Positions 18,440 through 26,675 of a stretch of DNA of 64,000 nt are shown here, one piece after another. The DNA is from Prevotella sp. (lineage in GTDB: Bacteria > Bacteroidota > Bacteroidia > Bacteroidales > Bacteroidaceae): contig JAFYZT010000042.1 of assembly GCA_017548605.1 (NCBI GenBank), positions 1 through 64,000 of the forward strand, written 5' to 3'. The position numbers and the translations under genes are program-made. Every line of letters begins with the position of its first letter. Positions within the stretch are counted from its first letter, which is position 1. The notes beneath the pieces were generated by a model. That model saw only the letters and a list, made by a program, of their open reading frames with translations. It was not told the origin of the DNA and made no database searches.

Positions 18440-19429
18440 ATGGTTCAACCTATCATCCCTCCAGTGGAGAAAGAACTGCTGAAAAGCGAACTCACTCCCG
18501 ACAAACAGCTCCGTATGACCAATAAGAGTCATAACGAGATTTACATTGTCGATATCCATAACGCACCCAACGTGTTGCGTGAGATAGGTCGTCAGCGTGA
18601 GGAGGCGTTCCGTGCCGCCGGCGGTGGAACAGGTAAGGAACTTGACCTCGATGAGTTCGACGTCATGGATAACTGTTACAAGCAGCTTATCGTGTGGAAC
18701 CCCGAGGAAGAGGAGATTATCGGTGGCTACCGTTACAAACTGGGCACGGAGGTGGATTTCGACGACCAAGGTCAGCCTATCCTTGCCACGGGTCACATGT
18801 TCCATTTCTCTGATAAATTCATCAAGGATTATCTGCCGTGGACCATTGAGTTGGCACGTTCTTACGTTACCCTGCCTTACCAAAGCTCGAAGATGGGCGC
18901 TAAGAGTCTCTTCGCCCTCGACAACCTGTGGGACGGTCTGGGTGCATTAACGGTCATCATGCCCGAGGTGAAATATTTCTTCGGCAAGATGACCATGTAT
19001 CCTTCCTACGTGCGCAAGGGACGTGACATGATTCTGTATTTCCTGAAGAAACATTTTGACGATAAGGAGCACCTGATCATCCCTATGAACCCCCTGAAGA
19101 TTGAGGCTGACCCGAAGGAATTGGAGGCTCTTTTCAATGGAAATACATTCAAGGAAGATTACCTCATCCTGAATAGTGAGATTCGCAAATTGGGTTTTAA
19201 CATCCCGCCGCTCGTCAATGCGTATATGGGTCTGAGTCCCACCATGAAGATGTTTGGAACAGCCATCAATGACGGTTTCGGCGACGTGGAGGAGACGGGT
19301 ATTCTCATTGCTGTCGATGAGATTCTTGAAGATAAGCGTGTCCGCCATATCGACACCTTTATCTCCGAGCATCCCGAAGCATTGCGCCTCACATCCGGCG
19401 CCAATAAACTGATTTATCCAGAGAAATAA
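18440..19429 (+). CDS. glsB: Glycine N-acyltransferase GlsB-like (hemolysin/GNAT family)
   Basis: A 329-aa protein with an N-terminal acyltransferase domain of the OlsB/hemolysin kind (REIGRQREEAFRAAGGGTGKELDLDEFD, here in parts, then IIGGYRYKLG). This is the family that links acyl-ACP to an amino group. The C-terminal half (KMTMYPSYVRKGRDM) is conserved in Bacteroidales homologues. In the known pathway GlsB forms N-acyl glycine (commendamide-type) and GlsA adds the second chain. It lies 18 nt after glsA in one operon. Substrate is inferred, not shown by the sequence. Confidence 0.75.
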   Translation: MVQPIIPPVEKELLKSELTPDKQLRMTNKSHNEIYIVDIHNAPNVLREIGRQREEAFRAAGGGTGKELDLDEFDVMDNCYKQLIVWNPEEEEIIGGYRYKLGTEVDFDDQGQPILATGHMFHFSDKFIKDYLPWTIELARSYVTLPYQSSKMGAKSLFALDNLWDGLGALTVIMPEVKYFFGKMTMYPSYVRKGRDMILYFLKKHFDDKEHLIIPMNPLKIEADPKELEALFNGNTFKEDYLILNSEIRKLGFNIPPLVNAYMGLSPTMKMFGTAINDGFGDVEETGILIAVDEILEDKRVRHIDTFISEHPEALRLTSGANKLIYPEK

Positions 19430-19449
19430 TCTTATAGGTGCTCAATGCC

Positions 19450-19513
19450 TGAATTCTGGTCGTTCTGAAAGAAATCGGAACGGTTAGAATCATCTGTTGT
19501 TGAAGCAACAACA
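19450..19513. terminator. Hairpins between convergent glsB and efflux operon
   Basis: Two hairpins fill the 89-nt convergent gap. The first pairs CGTTC with GAACG, flanked by TTCT/AGAA. The second is the perfect TGTTGTTG/CAACAACA stem with an AAG loop (19495-19513). There is no strong T run, so a bidirectional terminator role is an inference from position. Confidence 0.45.
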
Positions 19514-19518
19514 GTATT

Positions 19519-20622
19519 CTATTTGTTTTTCTTATAACTTAGTACCGCCCAGCTGCTCATGAAGAGGCCGATGAGCGCGAGTGCTCCCACTTGGTGGGCG
19601 ATATTCGCGAAATCGCCGCCACGGATGAAGACGGTGCGCACGGCTTCAACGAAATAGCATACGGGATTGATGTACGTGGTGGTGTACGACCATGCGGGCA
19701 TCGACCGTGTGGGGGTGAAGAGGCCGGAAAGCAAGAGCATGATGACCACGAAGAACCACATTACAAAAATGGCCTGTTGCATGGTGTCGGAATAGTTGGA
19801 AATGATGAGTCCGAAGGAGGAGAAAAAGAGAGCCAACAACATGGCCAACAGGTAAATAAGCCATAATGGTCCTGCTGGCGAGATGCCATAGATGAGCCAT
19901 GCGAGTAAGAGGCACACGGTGATGACAAACAGGGCGATGAGCCAGTAGGGTATCAGCTTCGACAGGATGAAGGTGGTCTTCGACACTGGCGTGACGTTGA
20001 TTTGCTCGATGGTTCCCGCCTCTTTCTCGCCAACGATGTTCAAGGCTGGCAAAAACCCCGTCATGAGCATCATCACGATGGCAAAGAGGGCCGGAATCAT
20101 GAATAGTTTGAAATCCATGTGTTTGTTATACAGGAACAACGTGCTTATCTCTGTCTGTATGGCTGCTGCCTGGGGTAGGGCGTTGGCTGTCACCATCTGG
20201 CGAAGGTAAGCCGAACCCATGGCTCCTTTCGTGCCGTTGACGGCATTGGCGGCGATGAGAACGGAAGGATAACGCATGCTTTTGTCTAGACGTGCTTGGG
20301 TTAGGTCCTTGCTGTAGTCCTTCGGTATCACCACCACCACGTCGGCCTCGGTGCGCTCTATCTCTTCCAGAGCCTCGGCGTAGGTGGCTTTTTGCCCGTG
20401 GAAGATGAAATAGTCGTTGGCCTCGATGTCGTGTACCAGCTGTTGCGACTGTGTGCTGCGGTCATTGTCCACCACATCCACCACGACGTTCCTTACCTCC
20501 ATGTTCATCACCCAGGGCATCACACACATGATCATGATGGGGAAGACCACGATGAGACGTGGCAGAAAAGCATTGCGCCGTATCTGCGTGAACTCTTTCT
20601 GTATGAGGTATTTCAGTGTCAT
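19519..20622 (-). CDS. ABC-2 type transporter permease (YbhR/YhhJ-like), second permease
   Basis: A 367-aa membrane protein with one N-terminal segment (LIVVFPIMIMCVMPWVM), a large external domain (about residues 45-170) and five more hydrophobic segments in the C-terminal half. The EKEAGTIEQINVTPVSK motif is the conserved ABC-2 permease sequence (EKExGTxExL). It forms the channel with the neighbouring permease and the fused double ATPase. It is the last gene of a five-gene efflux operon, 6 nt after the first permease. Drug or envelope-lipid export is likely; the substrate is unknown. Confidence 0.9.
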   Translation of the reverse strand: MTLKYLIQKEFTQIRRNAFLPRLIVVFPIMIMCVMPWVMNMEVRNVVVDVVDNDRSTQSQQLVHDIEANDYFIFHGQKATYAEALEEIERTEADVVVVIPKDYSKDLTQARLDKSMRYPSVLIAANAVNGTKGAMGSAYLRQMVTANALPQAAAIQTEISTLFLYNKHMDFKLFMIPALFAIVMMLMTGFLPALNIVGEKEAGTIEQINVTPVSKTTFILSKLIPYWLIALFVITVCLLLAWLIYGISPAGPLWLIYLLAMLLALFFSSFGLIISNYSDTMQQAIFVMWFFVVIMLLLSGLFTPTRSMPAWSYTTTYINPVCYFVEAVRTVFIRGGDFANIAHQVGALALIGLFMSSWAVLSYKKNK

Positions 20623-20628
20623 GGTGGT

Positions 20629-21711
20629 TTATTCCAATCGTTTTTTGAAAGTGGCGAGCGAGAGTGTCAATAGCGCTGCGAGCATGCCCAAGAGCACGGT
20701 AAGTTCGAAGAGCACCTCTCGCACCCCCACGCCCATGATCATCAGTTTGCGCATGGCGGAGATATAATAGCGTGTGGGGATGATGGCCGACACCCATTGC
20801 AGGATACGTGGCATCGACTCCACAGGGAATATCATGCCCGACAACATCACGATGGGCATCAGTAGCACCATCGCCGACATGAGCAGTGCCGCCAATTGTG
20901 TCTTGGCGATGTTCGACACCAACAGACCCAGTGACAGCGCTAAAAGTATATACACCGTGGAAATGGCAAATATCCAGAACAAAGAGCCTACGAGGGGAAC
21001 GCCGAGCACAAACCGCGCCATGAGCAAGATGATGATGAGGATGCAGAAGGCGAGCACCAGGTAAGGCACGGCTTTGGCGATGATAACCATCATGGGACGG
21101 GTGGGCGACACGAGCAACACCTCCATTGTACCCCTCTCTTTCTCCCTGACGATAGAGATGGAGGTCATCATGGCACATACCAACATCAACAGCATACCCA
21201 TAATGGCCGGCACAAAGTTGTAAGCCGACTTCATCTGTGGGTTGTAGAGCATTTTCACGTTGACAAGACCATTGGAGGGATTCTTCATCACCTGCGAGGC
21301 GTAACTCGTCCATTGCTGTGCCATGTTGGGGTCGGCGCCATCAACGATGAATTGACAAGGGTGGCCATGTTCTCCCCTCTTTAAAGAGGGGACAGGACTG
21401 AGACTTTCTCCAAACACCACGGCCATGTCGGCTTCCTGTCTGCGAATCACCCGTTCTGCCTCCTTGGGCGTTCCCACTTGTTGGGTGATGGTGAAATATT
21501 CTGATGCCGACAACCGTTCCACCGCCTGTTGCGTCAGATGGTCCACCTGCGATGCCACCACCACCGTGCGAACATTTTTCACATCGGTCCTGATGGCAAA
21601 TCCGAAGAGTAGCATCATCGTCAAGGGCATGCCGAAAAGCATGAGCATCGTACGCTTGTCGCGTAAGATGTGCTTCGCTTCCTTGATGACAAAACTATGG
21701 AACGGTTTCAT
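20629..21711 (-). CDS. ABC-2 type transporter permease (YbhS-like), first permease
   Basis: A 360-aa paralogue of the following gene with the same topology. An N-terminal segment (LMLFGMPLTMMLLFGFAI) is followed by an external domain and then hydrophobic segments after the ABC-2 motif REKERGTMEVLLVSPTRP. Within the external domain, residues around 107-113 (SPVPSLKRGEH) are encoded by a perfect 20-bp palindrome that resembles the GC-rich repeats found between genes elsewhere in the window. This looks like an in-frame repeat insertion. The gap to the ATPase gene (about 70 nt) is low-complexity A/T sequence. Confidence 0.9.
   Translation of the reverse strand: MKPFHSFVIKEAKHILRDKRTMLMLFGMPLTMMLLFGFAIRTDVKNVRTVVVASQVDHLTQQAVERLSASEYFTITQQVGTPKEAERVIRRQEADMAVVFGESLSPVPSLKRGEHGHPCQFIVDGADPNMAQQWTSYASQVMKNPSNGLVNVKMLYNPQMKSAYNFVPAIMGMLLMLVCAMMTSISIVREKERGTMEVLLVSPTRPMMVIIAKAVPYLVLAFCILIIILLMARFVLGVPLVGSLFWIFAISTVYILLALSLGLLVSNIAKTQLAALLMSAMVLLMPIVMLSGMIFPVESMPRILQWVSAIIPTRYYISAMRKLMIMGVGVREVLFELTVLLGMLAALLTLSLATFKKRLE
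21373..21392. repeat. Palindrome inside the permease coding sequence
   Basis: TCCCCTCTTT followed by its exact reverse complement AAAGAGGGGA forms a 20-bp perfect palindrome. It is related to the CCCTCC/GGAGGG elements found between genes at 13187, 46495 and 55974. Confidence 0.7.
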
Positions 21712-21780
21712 TTTTTATTTCCTCTTTTTTATTGTCTAATCTCTAATTTTTTAATTCTTTAATTTTATAATTTTTAATTT

Positions 21781-23277
21781 TCAATCCCCTCGTGTCGCTT
21801 GTCTTGCCAGATAAGTGAACACATGGTCGATGTCCGGTTGGTGGTAGGTAGTGGTCAGTTCCTCAGGCGAGCCCATTGCTTTTATCTTGCCGTCCACCAT
21901 AATCGAGATGCGGTCGCAATATTCAGCCTCGTCCATATAATGGGTGGTCACAAAGACGGTGATGCCACGCGATACCGCGTCGTAGATAAGTTCCCAAAAC
22001 TGCCGTCGCGTGGCGGGGTCGACACCTCCGGTGGGTTCATCGAGGAACACCACGCCCGGCTCATGGAAGATGCTCACCGAGAAAGCCAGTTTCTGTTTCC
22101 ATCCCAAGGGCAGCGAAGCCACGAGAGCATGTTTGTGTTCGGTGAAATGCAACTGTTCCAGCAGTTCGTCGGTCTTGCGTCGTATGTCGTGGTCTTTCAT
22201 GCCGTAGATGCCGGCGAAGAGGCGGATGTTCTCTGCCACGGTTAGGTCTTCGTATAGTGAAAATTTCTGTGACATATAACCGATATGTTTCTTTATTTGC
22301 TCATATTCGGTGCTGATGTCGTAACCGCAGACCTTTCCCGTTCCGCTAGTGGGTTGATTCAGTCCGGTGAGCATGTGCATGGCCGTGGTCTTGCCAGCGC
22401 CGTTGGCACCAAGGAATCCAAATATCTCGCCCCTCTTCACGCTGAAACTGATGTCGTCCACGGCATGGAACGTACCAAAGGCTTTCACCAAATGCTCCAC
22501 CTCAATGACGTTCTCAGATTCTTCATTCTTCCACTCCTTCACTCCTTCACTCCTCCACTCCTCAGATTTTTTCCCCCTCTTCCCGATTCCAGGAGGATTG
22601 AAAATGTCGGCAAATGTGGTAAGGATATTGTTGGGCGTGTCAATGCCCCGTAGTATGCCTTGGTCGAGAAACGCCACACGTTCACAACGCCGCACCTCGT
22701 CGAGATAGGGGGTGGAGGCCAGAATGGTGATGCCACGTTCCTTGAGCATGGCGAGCATCTCCCAAAACTCCTTGCGGCTCACAGGGTCGACACCTGTCGT
22801 CGGCTCGTCGAGAAAGAGTACGCTGGGTTGGTGCACAAGGGCACAGCTTAAAGCCAGTTTCTGTTTCATGCCACCCGATAAGGCTCCTGCGCGTCGGTTC
22901 TTGAACCGTTCTATCTGCGAATAGATGGCACGTATGCTGTCGTAGCCCTCCTCGACGGTGGTGCCGAAGAGCGTGGCAAAGAAACGGAGGTTCTCCTCAA
23001 CCGTCAAATCTTGGTAGAGCGAGAATTTGCCGGGCATGTAGCCCACGCGCTTCCGTATCTCCGTCATCTGGTTCACCACGTCAAATCCATCCACCGAGGC
23101 CGTGCCTGTCGCTGGCAGCAGCAATGAACAGAGGATGCGGTACATCGACGTCTTGCCCGCGCCGTCAGGACCAATCAGTCCGAACAGTTCTCCTTTGCCT
23201 ACGGAGAACGACACCTTGTCAAGTGCCTTTACCTTGCCGTAGTTCTTGCTGATGTCTTTAACCTCTATGGCGTTCAT
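21781..23277 (-). CDS. Fused double ABC ATPase (YbhF-like)
   Basis: Two complete ATPase domains in one 498-aa chain energise the two permeases. Domain 1 has Walker A (IGPDGAGKTS), the signature GALSGGMKQKLAL and Walker B (SVLFLDEPTTG). Domain 2 has Walker A (LGANGAGKTT) and Walker B (GVVFLDEPTGG), but its signature region reads VASLPLGWKQKLAFS, without the LSGGQ core. That is common in this family. The linker (about residues 220-245, KKSEEWRSEGVKEWKNEES) is encoded by short repeats like those between genes. The start is the ATG at 23275-23277; a TTG three codons earlier is in frame. Confidence 0.93.
   Translation of the reverse strand: MNAIEVKDISKNYGKVKALDKVSFSVGKGELFGLIGPDGAGKTSMYRILCSLLLPATGTASVDGFDVVNQMTEIRKRVGYMPGKFSLYQDLTVEENLRFFATLFGTTVEEGYDSIRAIYSQIERFKNRRAGALSGGMKQKLALSCALVHQPSVLFLDEPTTGVDPVSRKEFWEMLAMLKERGITILASTPYLDEVRRCERVAFLDQGILRGIDTPNNILTTFADIFNPPGIGKRGKKSEEWRSEGVKEWKNEESENVIEVEHLVKAFGTFHAVDDISFSVKRGEIFGFLGANGAGKTTAMHMLTGLNQPTSGTGKVCGYDISTEYEQIKKHIGYMSQKFSLYEDLTVAENIRLFAGIYGMKDHDIRRKTDELLEQLHFTEHKHALVASLPLGWKQKLAFSVSIFHEPGVVFLDEPTGGVDPATRRQFWELIYDAVSRGITVFVTTHYMDEAEYCDRISIMVDGKIKAMGSPEELTTTYHQPDIDHVFTYLARQATRGD
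22531..22564. repeat. Short tandem repeat in the linker of the double ATPase
   Basis: About four imperfect 8-bp units of the type CACTCCTT/CACTCCTC encode the charged linker between the two ATPase domains. Sequence of this style is otherwise intergenic in this window. Confidence 0.6.
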
Positions 23278-23282
23278 GGTTA

Positions 23283-24266
23283 TCAAAATTTCACTTCACC
23301 ATACATCCCAATCTTCACGAAACCATCGTTGTTGATGGCTATTTTTACGGCATAAACCAAATCGGCGCGCTCGTCGTCGGTGAGGATGGTCTTGGGCGTA
23401 AATTCCGAACGGCTGCTAATCCATGCGATGGTGCCCTCGTACGACTTCTTCTCGTCGCCGTAGTCGGCAAGAACCGTCACCTTCTGTCCTATTTTGACAT
23501 TTTGGAGTTGTGCGGTGGTGACGTAGGCGCGCAGGAACATGTGCTGTGTGTCAGCCATCTTGAACAATGGCTTGCCTGTTGCCACGAACTCGCCACTCTC
23601 CACGTATTTCTCCAATACTGTGCCGGCAAGGGGCGTCACGATGTCGGTATTGGCTATCTGGTCTTCTATCTGCCCGAGTTGGGCTTCCAGACCGGCACGT
23701 TGGGCGTCGATGCCTTCCATCTGCGCTCCAATGCCTTCGCTCTGCTCGGCCAGACTGGCGTTGTTGCTCCGTATCTGGTCGCGAGTGGCCTCCAGCTGTC
23801 GCTCCAGCACTTGTATCTGGTAGTTGATGTCGTCCAGTTGTTTGCGGGGCACGGCACCATCGTTCACCAACTCCGTGAATCGCTGTCGCTCGCGTTGCGC
23901 ATTGACTATCTGTTGACGGATGGCAGACACCTGTCTCTCCAAGTCGAGTTGTTTGCTGTCGGTAGCGCTCCGCGACGCGGCCAGTTGTCGTTTGCTGGCA
24001 TCCAGTTGACCGCGTGAGGTCTCCAGTTGTTGCCGTTTCAGCACCAGTTGTGTGGCGTCAATCTTTCCCACAAGAACCTCTTTGTCGAAAGACTGGCCCT
24101 CAGCCACATCGAAACGCTTCAGTTCGCCCGTCGATTTGGCCGAGACGGTCACTTCGGTGGCTTCAAAGATACCCGTGGCGTCATATTCTTTTTCCTTGTT
24201 CCCGCAAGCGGTCAAGAAAATAGAAAAAGCGATAAAACTATACCGTAAAATAGTCGTGCGTATCAT
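23283..24266 (-). CDS. HlyD-family periplasmic adaptor lipoprotein (YbhG-like)
   Basis: Membrane fusion protein linking the ABC pump to the outer-membrane channel. The N-terminus is a lipoprotein signal with lipobox LTAC (Cys at about residue 21). A split biotinyl-lipoyl region flanks a long coiled-coil hairpin (about residues 75-200, rich in Gln/Arg/Glu). The lipoyl part closes with IVTPLAGTVLEKYVESGEFV, and a beta-barrel follows. At 327 aa it is typical. It follows the TolC-like gene by 60 nt of A/T-rich sequence, and its stop lies 5 nt before the ATPase ATG. Confidence 0.92.
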   Translation of the reverse strand: MIRTTILRYSFIAFSIFLTACGNKEKEYDATGIFEATEVTVSAKSTGELKRFDVAEGQSFDKEVLVGKIDATQLVLKRQQLETSRGQLDASKRQLAASRSATDSKQLDLERQVSAIRQQIVNAQRERQRFTELVNDGAVPRKQLDDINYQIQVLERQLEATRDQIRSNNASLAEQSEGIGAQMEGIDAQRAGLEAQLGQIEDQIANTDIVTPLAGTVLEKYVESGEFVATGKPLFKMADTQHMFLRAYVTTAQLQNVKIGQKVTVLADYGDEKKSYEGTIAWISSRSEFTPKTILTDDERADLVYAVKIAINNDGFVKIGMYGEVKF

Positions 24267-24326
24267 ATCTCTATTTTTTTAATTTTCGAATTCTTTAATT
24301 TTCTAATTTTCTAATTTTTTAATTTT

Positions 24327-25595
24327 TCAATTATTCAAACTGTTTTTATTGTCGTATATCTCTTTCAGCATCTGTATCTCATGCATCGACTGTTGCATGC
24401 GTGCGGCATTCTCGGCGTTGATTTCCCGCAACAGATCGTTGATGTCGATGATGCCATGGGCGAGTTTCGACTCGGCTGCCCGGCGTACCGATTGGCGCAG
24501 GACAATGATTTCTTCGTCGCTGGCCATCAGTTGTCGGTAGCGTTTCATCTCTTCCATCTCTTCCATCTGCTCCAGATGGTTGTTGAAGAGAAACACGTCG
24601 CGGTTGCTCGCCGTCAGTTCGCGTTGCAGTTGTATCTTGGCCTTGTCGTTCTTATGGGTGTATAATGCCCCGATGTTCCACGTCAGTCGAGCGCCGACCA
24701 TGCCGTTGAGCGACCATCTATGGTGCATCATGTCTTCAAACATATTGTAGCCGGGATAGCCATAATAGCCTTGGGCAAATACACCGAGTTTGGGCATCAA
24801 CGCCGCGTGGAGCGCTTTCTCCTGAGCGTCGAACAGCCGCAACTGGGCTTCATACATCTGCAGTTCGGGACGGTCGTTATGTGTTGACAACTCTAAAAGG
24901 GTAGGTTTCTGCACCGCATCCACGTCGATGCCGCAGAAAGTGGTGAGCATGGCTTGCAACATACGTCGTTGCGACTCCATGCTCACCAACTGCTGTTGTG
25001 CATTCAGCCGCTCTGCTTTCACATTGTTGAGGTCGCTCTCTGCCGCTGTGCCATGGTCGACCATCGATGTGAGTTTTTTCTCATTGCCCAAGAGCAATGT
25101 CTGCAAGTCTTTGTTCAAGATTATCTGGTCGTCGAGGAGCAGCAACGCGAAATACATCTCGTTCACACGTTGGCGCACCTGGTACAGTCCCACTTCGGCT
25201 TGGGCCCGTTGCACGGCGCCCTGTTCACGCGCTATCTGCTTGCTCTTGCTGATGGCACCGCCATCGAACAGCGTCTGTTGAATATCGATGCCCACGCGGT
25301 ATTGGTCCTTGCGTAGTCCTTTGATGTCCAGGCCCATCTGCCGCATCATCGCCTCCATGCCATCGGGCCATGCCGCCACATCGCTTTGGTAGGTGGCCTG
25401 TGCCGAGGCAGTAATCTGTGGTAGCCATCCCTTGCCAATGTTAGCCACCGTCAGTTCGGTGGTCTTGTCGATGAGGTCCATCTGTCGGATGAGCGGGTAG
25501 TTGCGCTCCGCCGCTCTCTGGCATTCCTCCAGCGTCTGCGCCTGTGCCATGAAAGACATGGCTGTGATGAAGATGGTCAGAATGATTTTGTTCAT
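24327..25595 (-). CDS. TolC-family outer-membrane efflux protein
   Basis: First gene of the efflux operon. A Sec signal peptide (MNKIILTIFITAMSFMAQAQ) is followed by two outer-membrane efflux protein repeats with long helical segments (TLEECQRAAERNYPLIRQ is the usual opening). At 422 aa it is a full-length trimeric channel subunit. The start chosen is the ATG at 25593-25595, since the signal peptide begins there. A -7 box lies at 25623-25630. With the adaptor, ATPase and two permeases it makes a complete tripartite ABC exporter. Confidence 0.92.
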   Translation of the reverse strand: MNKIILTIFITAMSFMAQAQTLEECQRAAERNYPLIRQMDLIDKTTELTVANIGKGWLPQITASAQATYQSDVAAWPDGMEAMMRQMGLDIKGLRKDQYRVGIDIQQTLFDGGAISKSKQIAREQGAVQRAQAEVGLYQVRQRVNEMYFALLLLDDQIILNKDLQTLLLGNEKKLTSMVDHGTAAESDLNNVKAERLNAQQQLVSMESQRRMLQAMLTTFCGIDVDAVQKPTLLELSTHNDRPELQMYEAQLRLFDAQEKALHAALMPKLGVFAQGYYGYPGYNMFEDMMHHRWSLNGMVGARLTWNIGALYTHKNDKAKIQLQRELTASNRDVFLFNNHLEQMEEMEEMKRYRQLMASDEEIIVLRQSVRRAAESKLAHGIIDINDLLREINAENAARMQQSMHEIQMLKEIYDNKNSLNN

Positions 25596-25622
25596 ATCTT
25601 CAGTTATTGTTGTTTTCTGGTG

Positions 25623-25630
25623 CAAAGGTA
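25623..25630 (-). promoter_or_regulatory. Promoter -7 element of the efflux operon
   Basis: TACCTTTG on the minus strand, about 28 nt upstream of the TolC-like ATG. The divergent AraC gene has its own -7 box about 100 bp away, so a shared control region of about 160 bp lies between the two ATGs. Confidence 0.55.
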
Positions 25631-25727
25631 GGACGTTTTTGGCAAACCACTATGATACAAAAGAATGGAATAATGTCCTTTTTGTACGATTGTTGCTTAA
25701 AAAGACGATGGTTTGTTGAAAAAACGT

Positions 25728-25735
25728 TATCTTTG
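25728..25735 (+). promoter_or_regulatory. Promoter -7 element of the AraC-type gene
   Basis: TATCTTTG fits TAnnTTTG. The predicted start site (about 25742) lies before the ATG at 25755 and favours that start over in-frame codons further upstream. Confidence 0.5.
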
Positions 25736-25754
25736 TATGCAAAACGAGTCGTTT

Positions 25755-26651
25755 ATGGACAAACAACCCAAACTATTTGACGTTTCGCGCATACGCCATA
25801 TTTTCCTTGAGAATAATGCTCAGATACGCGAGAATGTGTTCTTCAACAATGAATTGGCGATGATTCATGGCAATCATCAGGTCTTTCAGCTGATTATGCA
25901 ACAGGTGCCTCCCTTTGTTATCAACGACCACCGCATGGGCATCATCACCCGTGGTGAGGGCGAGGTCAACTTCAACCTCGTAGATTGTCACCTCAAAGCG
26001 GGCACATTGATTTATCTCGGGCCAGGCACGATTATCAACCCCATTCGCATATCTGACGACTTGGAAATTCAAGGCATCGGACTCTTTGCCGACTTTCCCA
26101 TGCCCTTTGCGGCGGGGCAGTTCCCACCAGCCTTCAACGGACAGGTGCGTGATTTCCAGTTGCCTGTTCCGGAAAAAGACCAACAGCCGGCCAGACAGAT
26201 ACTCGACACGTTGTGGAACCTCGTCCATCAAAAGGACTATCACCGGCCCACGGCCACGGCGCTCGTGGCGGCACTGATGCACCACTATGACCGACTGTTC
26301 CACCAGCAGGCCGACCACCTGTCGGCCACTCGTTCACGTGAACAGACCATCTTCGACCGTTTCATCAGTCTGGTCAATGAGCATTGCCGTGAGCAGCACC
26401 AGATAGCCTATTACGCCAACCGTATGTGTCTCACGCAGCGTTACCTCGGCACCGTGGTGCGGCAGACGAGTGGCATCACTGCCAAGGAATGGATTGACAG
26501 GGCGCTCATCACTTACGCCAAAGAGCAACTGCTCCATACCGACAAACCCGTGGCGCTGATTGCCGAGGAACTGCATTTTGCCAATCCCTCGTTCTTCTCA
26601 AAATACTTCAAGCGCCTCACGGGCACCACTCCCCAAGCGGGACGAAGATAA
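25755..26651 (+). CDS. AraC-family transcriptional regulator
   Basis: A 298-aa protein with an N-terminal cupin-like sensor region (about residues 1-180) and two C-terminal helix-turn-helix units. The second HTH has the typical pattern VALIAEELHFANPSFFSKYFKRLTGTTP. It is transcribed divergently from the TolC/HlyD/ABC operon with both promoters in the shared gap, so it is the likely regulator of that exporter. The ligand is unknown. The start MDKQPKLFDV is set by the promoter position. It converges on the dGTPase gene with a 24-nt gap. Confidence 0.92.
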   Translation: MDKQPKLFDVSRIRHIFLENNAQIRENVFFNNELAMIHGNHQVFQLIMQQVPPFVINDHRMGIITRGEGEVNFNLVDCHLKAGTLIYLGPGTIINPIRISDDLEIQGIGLFADFPMPFAAGQFPPAFNGQVRDFQLPVPEKDQQPARQILDTLWNLVHQKDYHRPTATALVAALMHHYDRLFHQQADHLSATRSREQTIFDRFISLVNEHCREQHQIAYYANRMCLTQRYLGTVVRQTSGITAKEWIDRALITYAKEQLLHTDKPVALIAEELHFANPSFFSKYFKRLTGTTPQAGRR

Positions 26652-26675
26652 AGAAAATGAAATGAAAAGTCCTTT

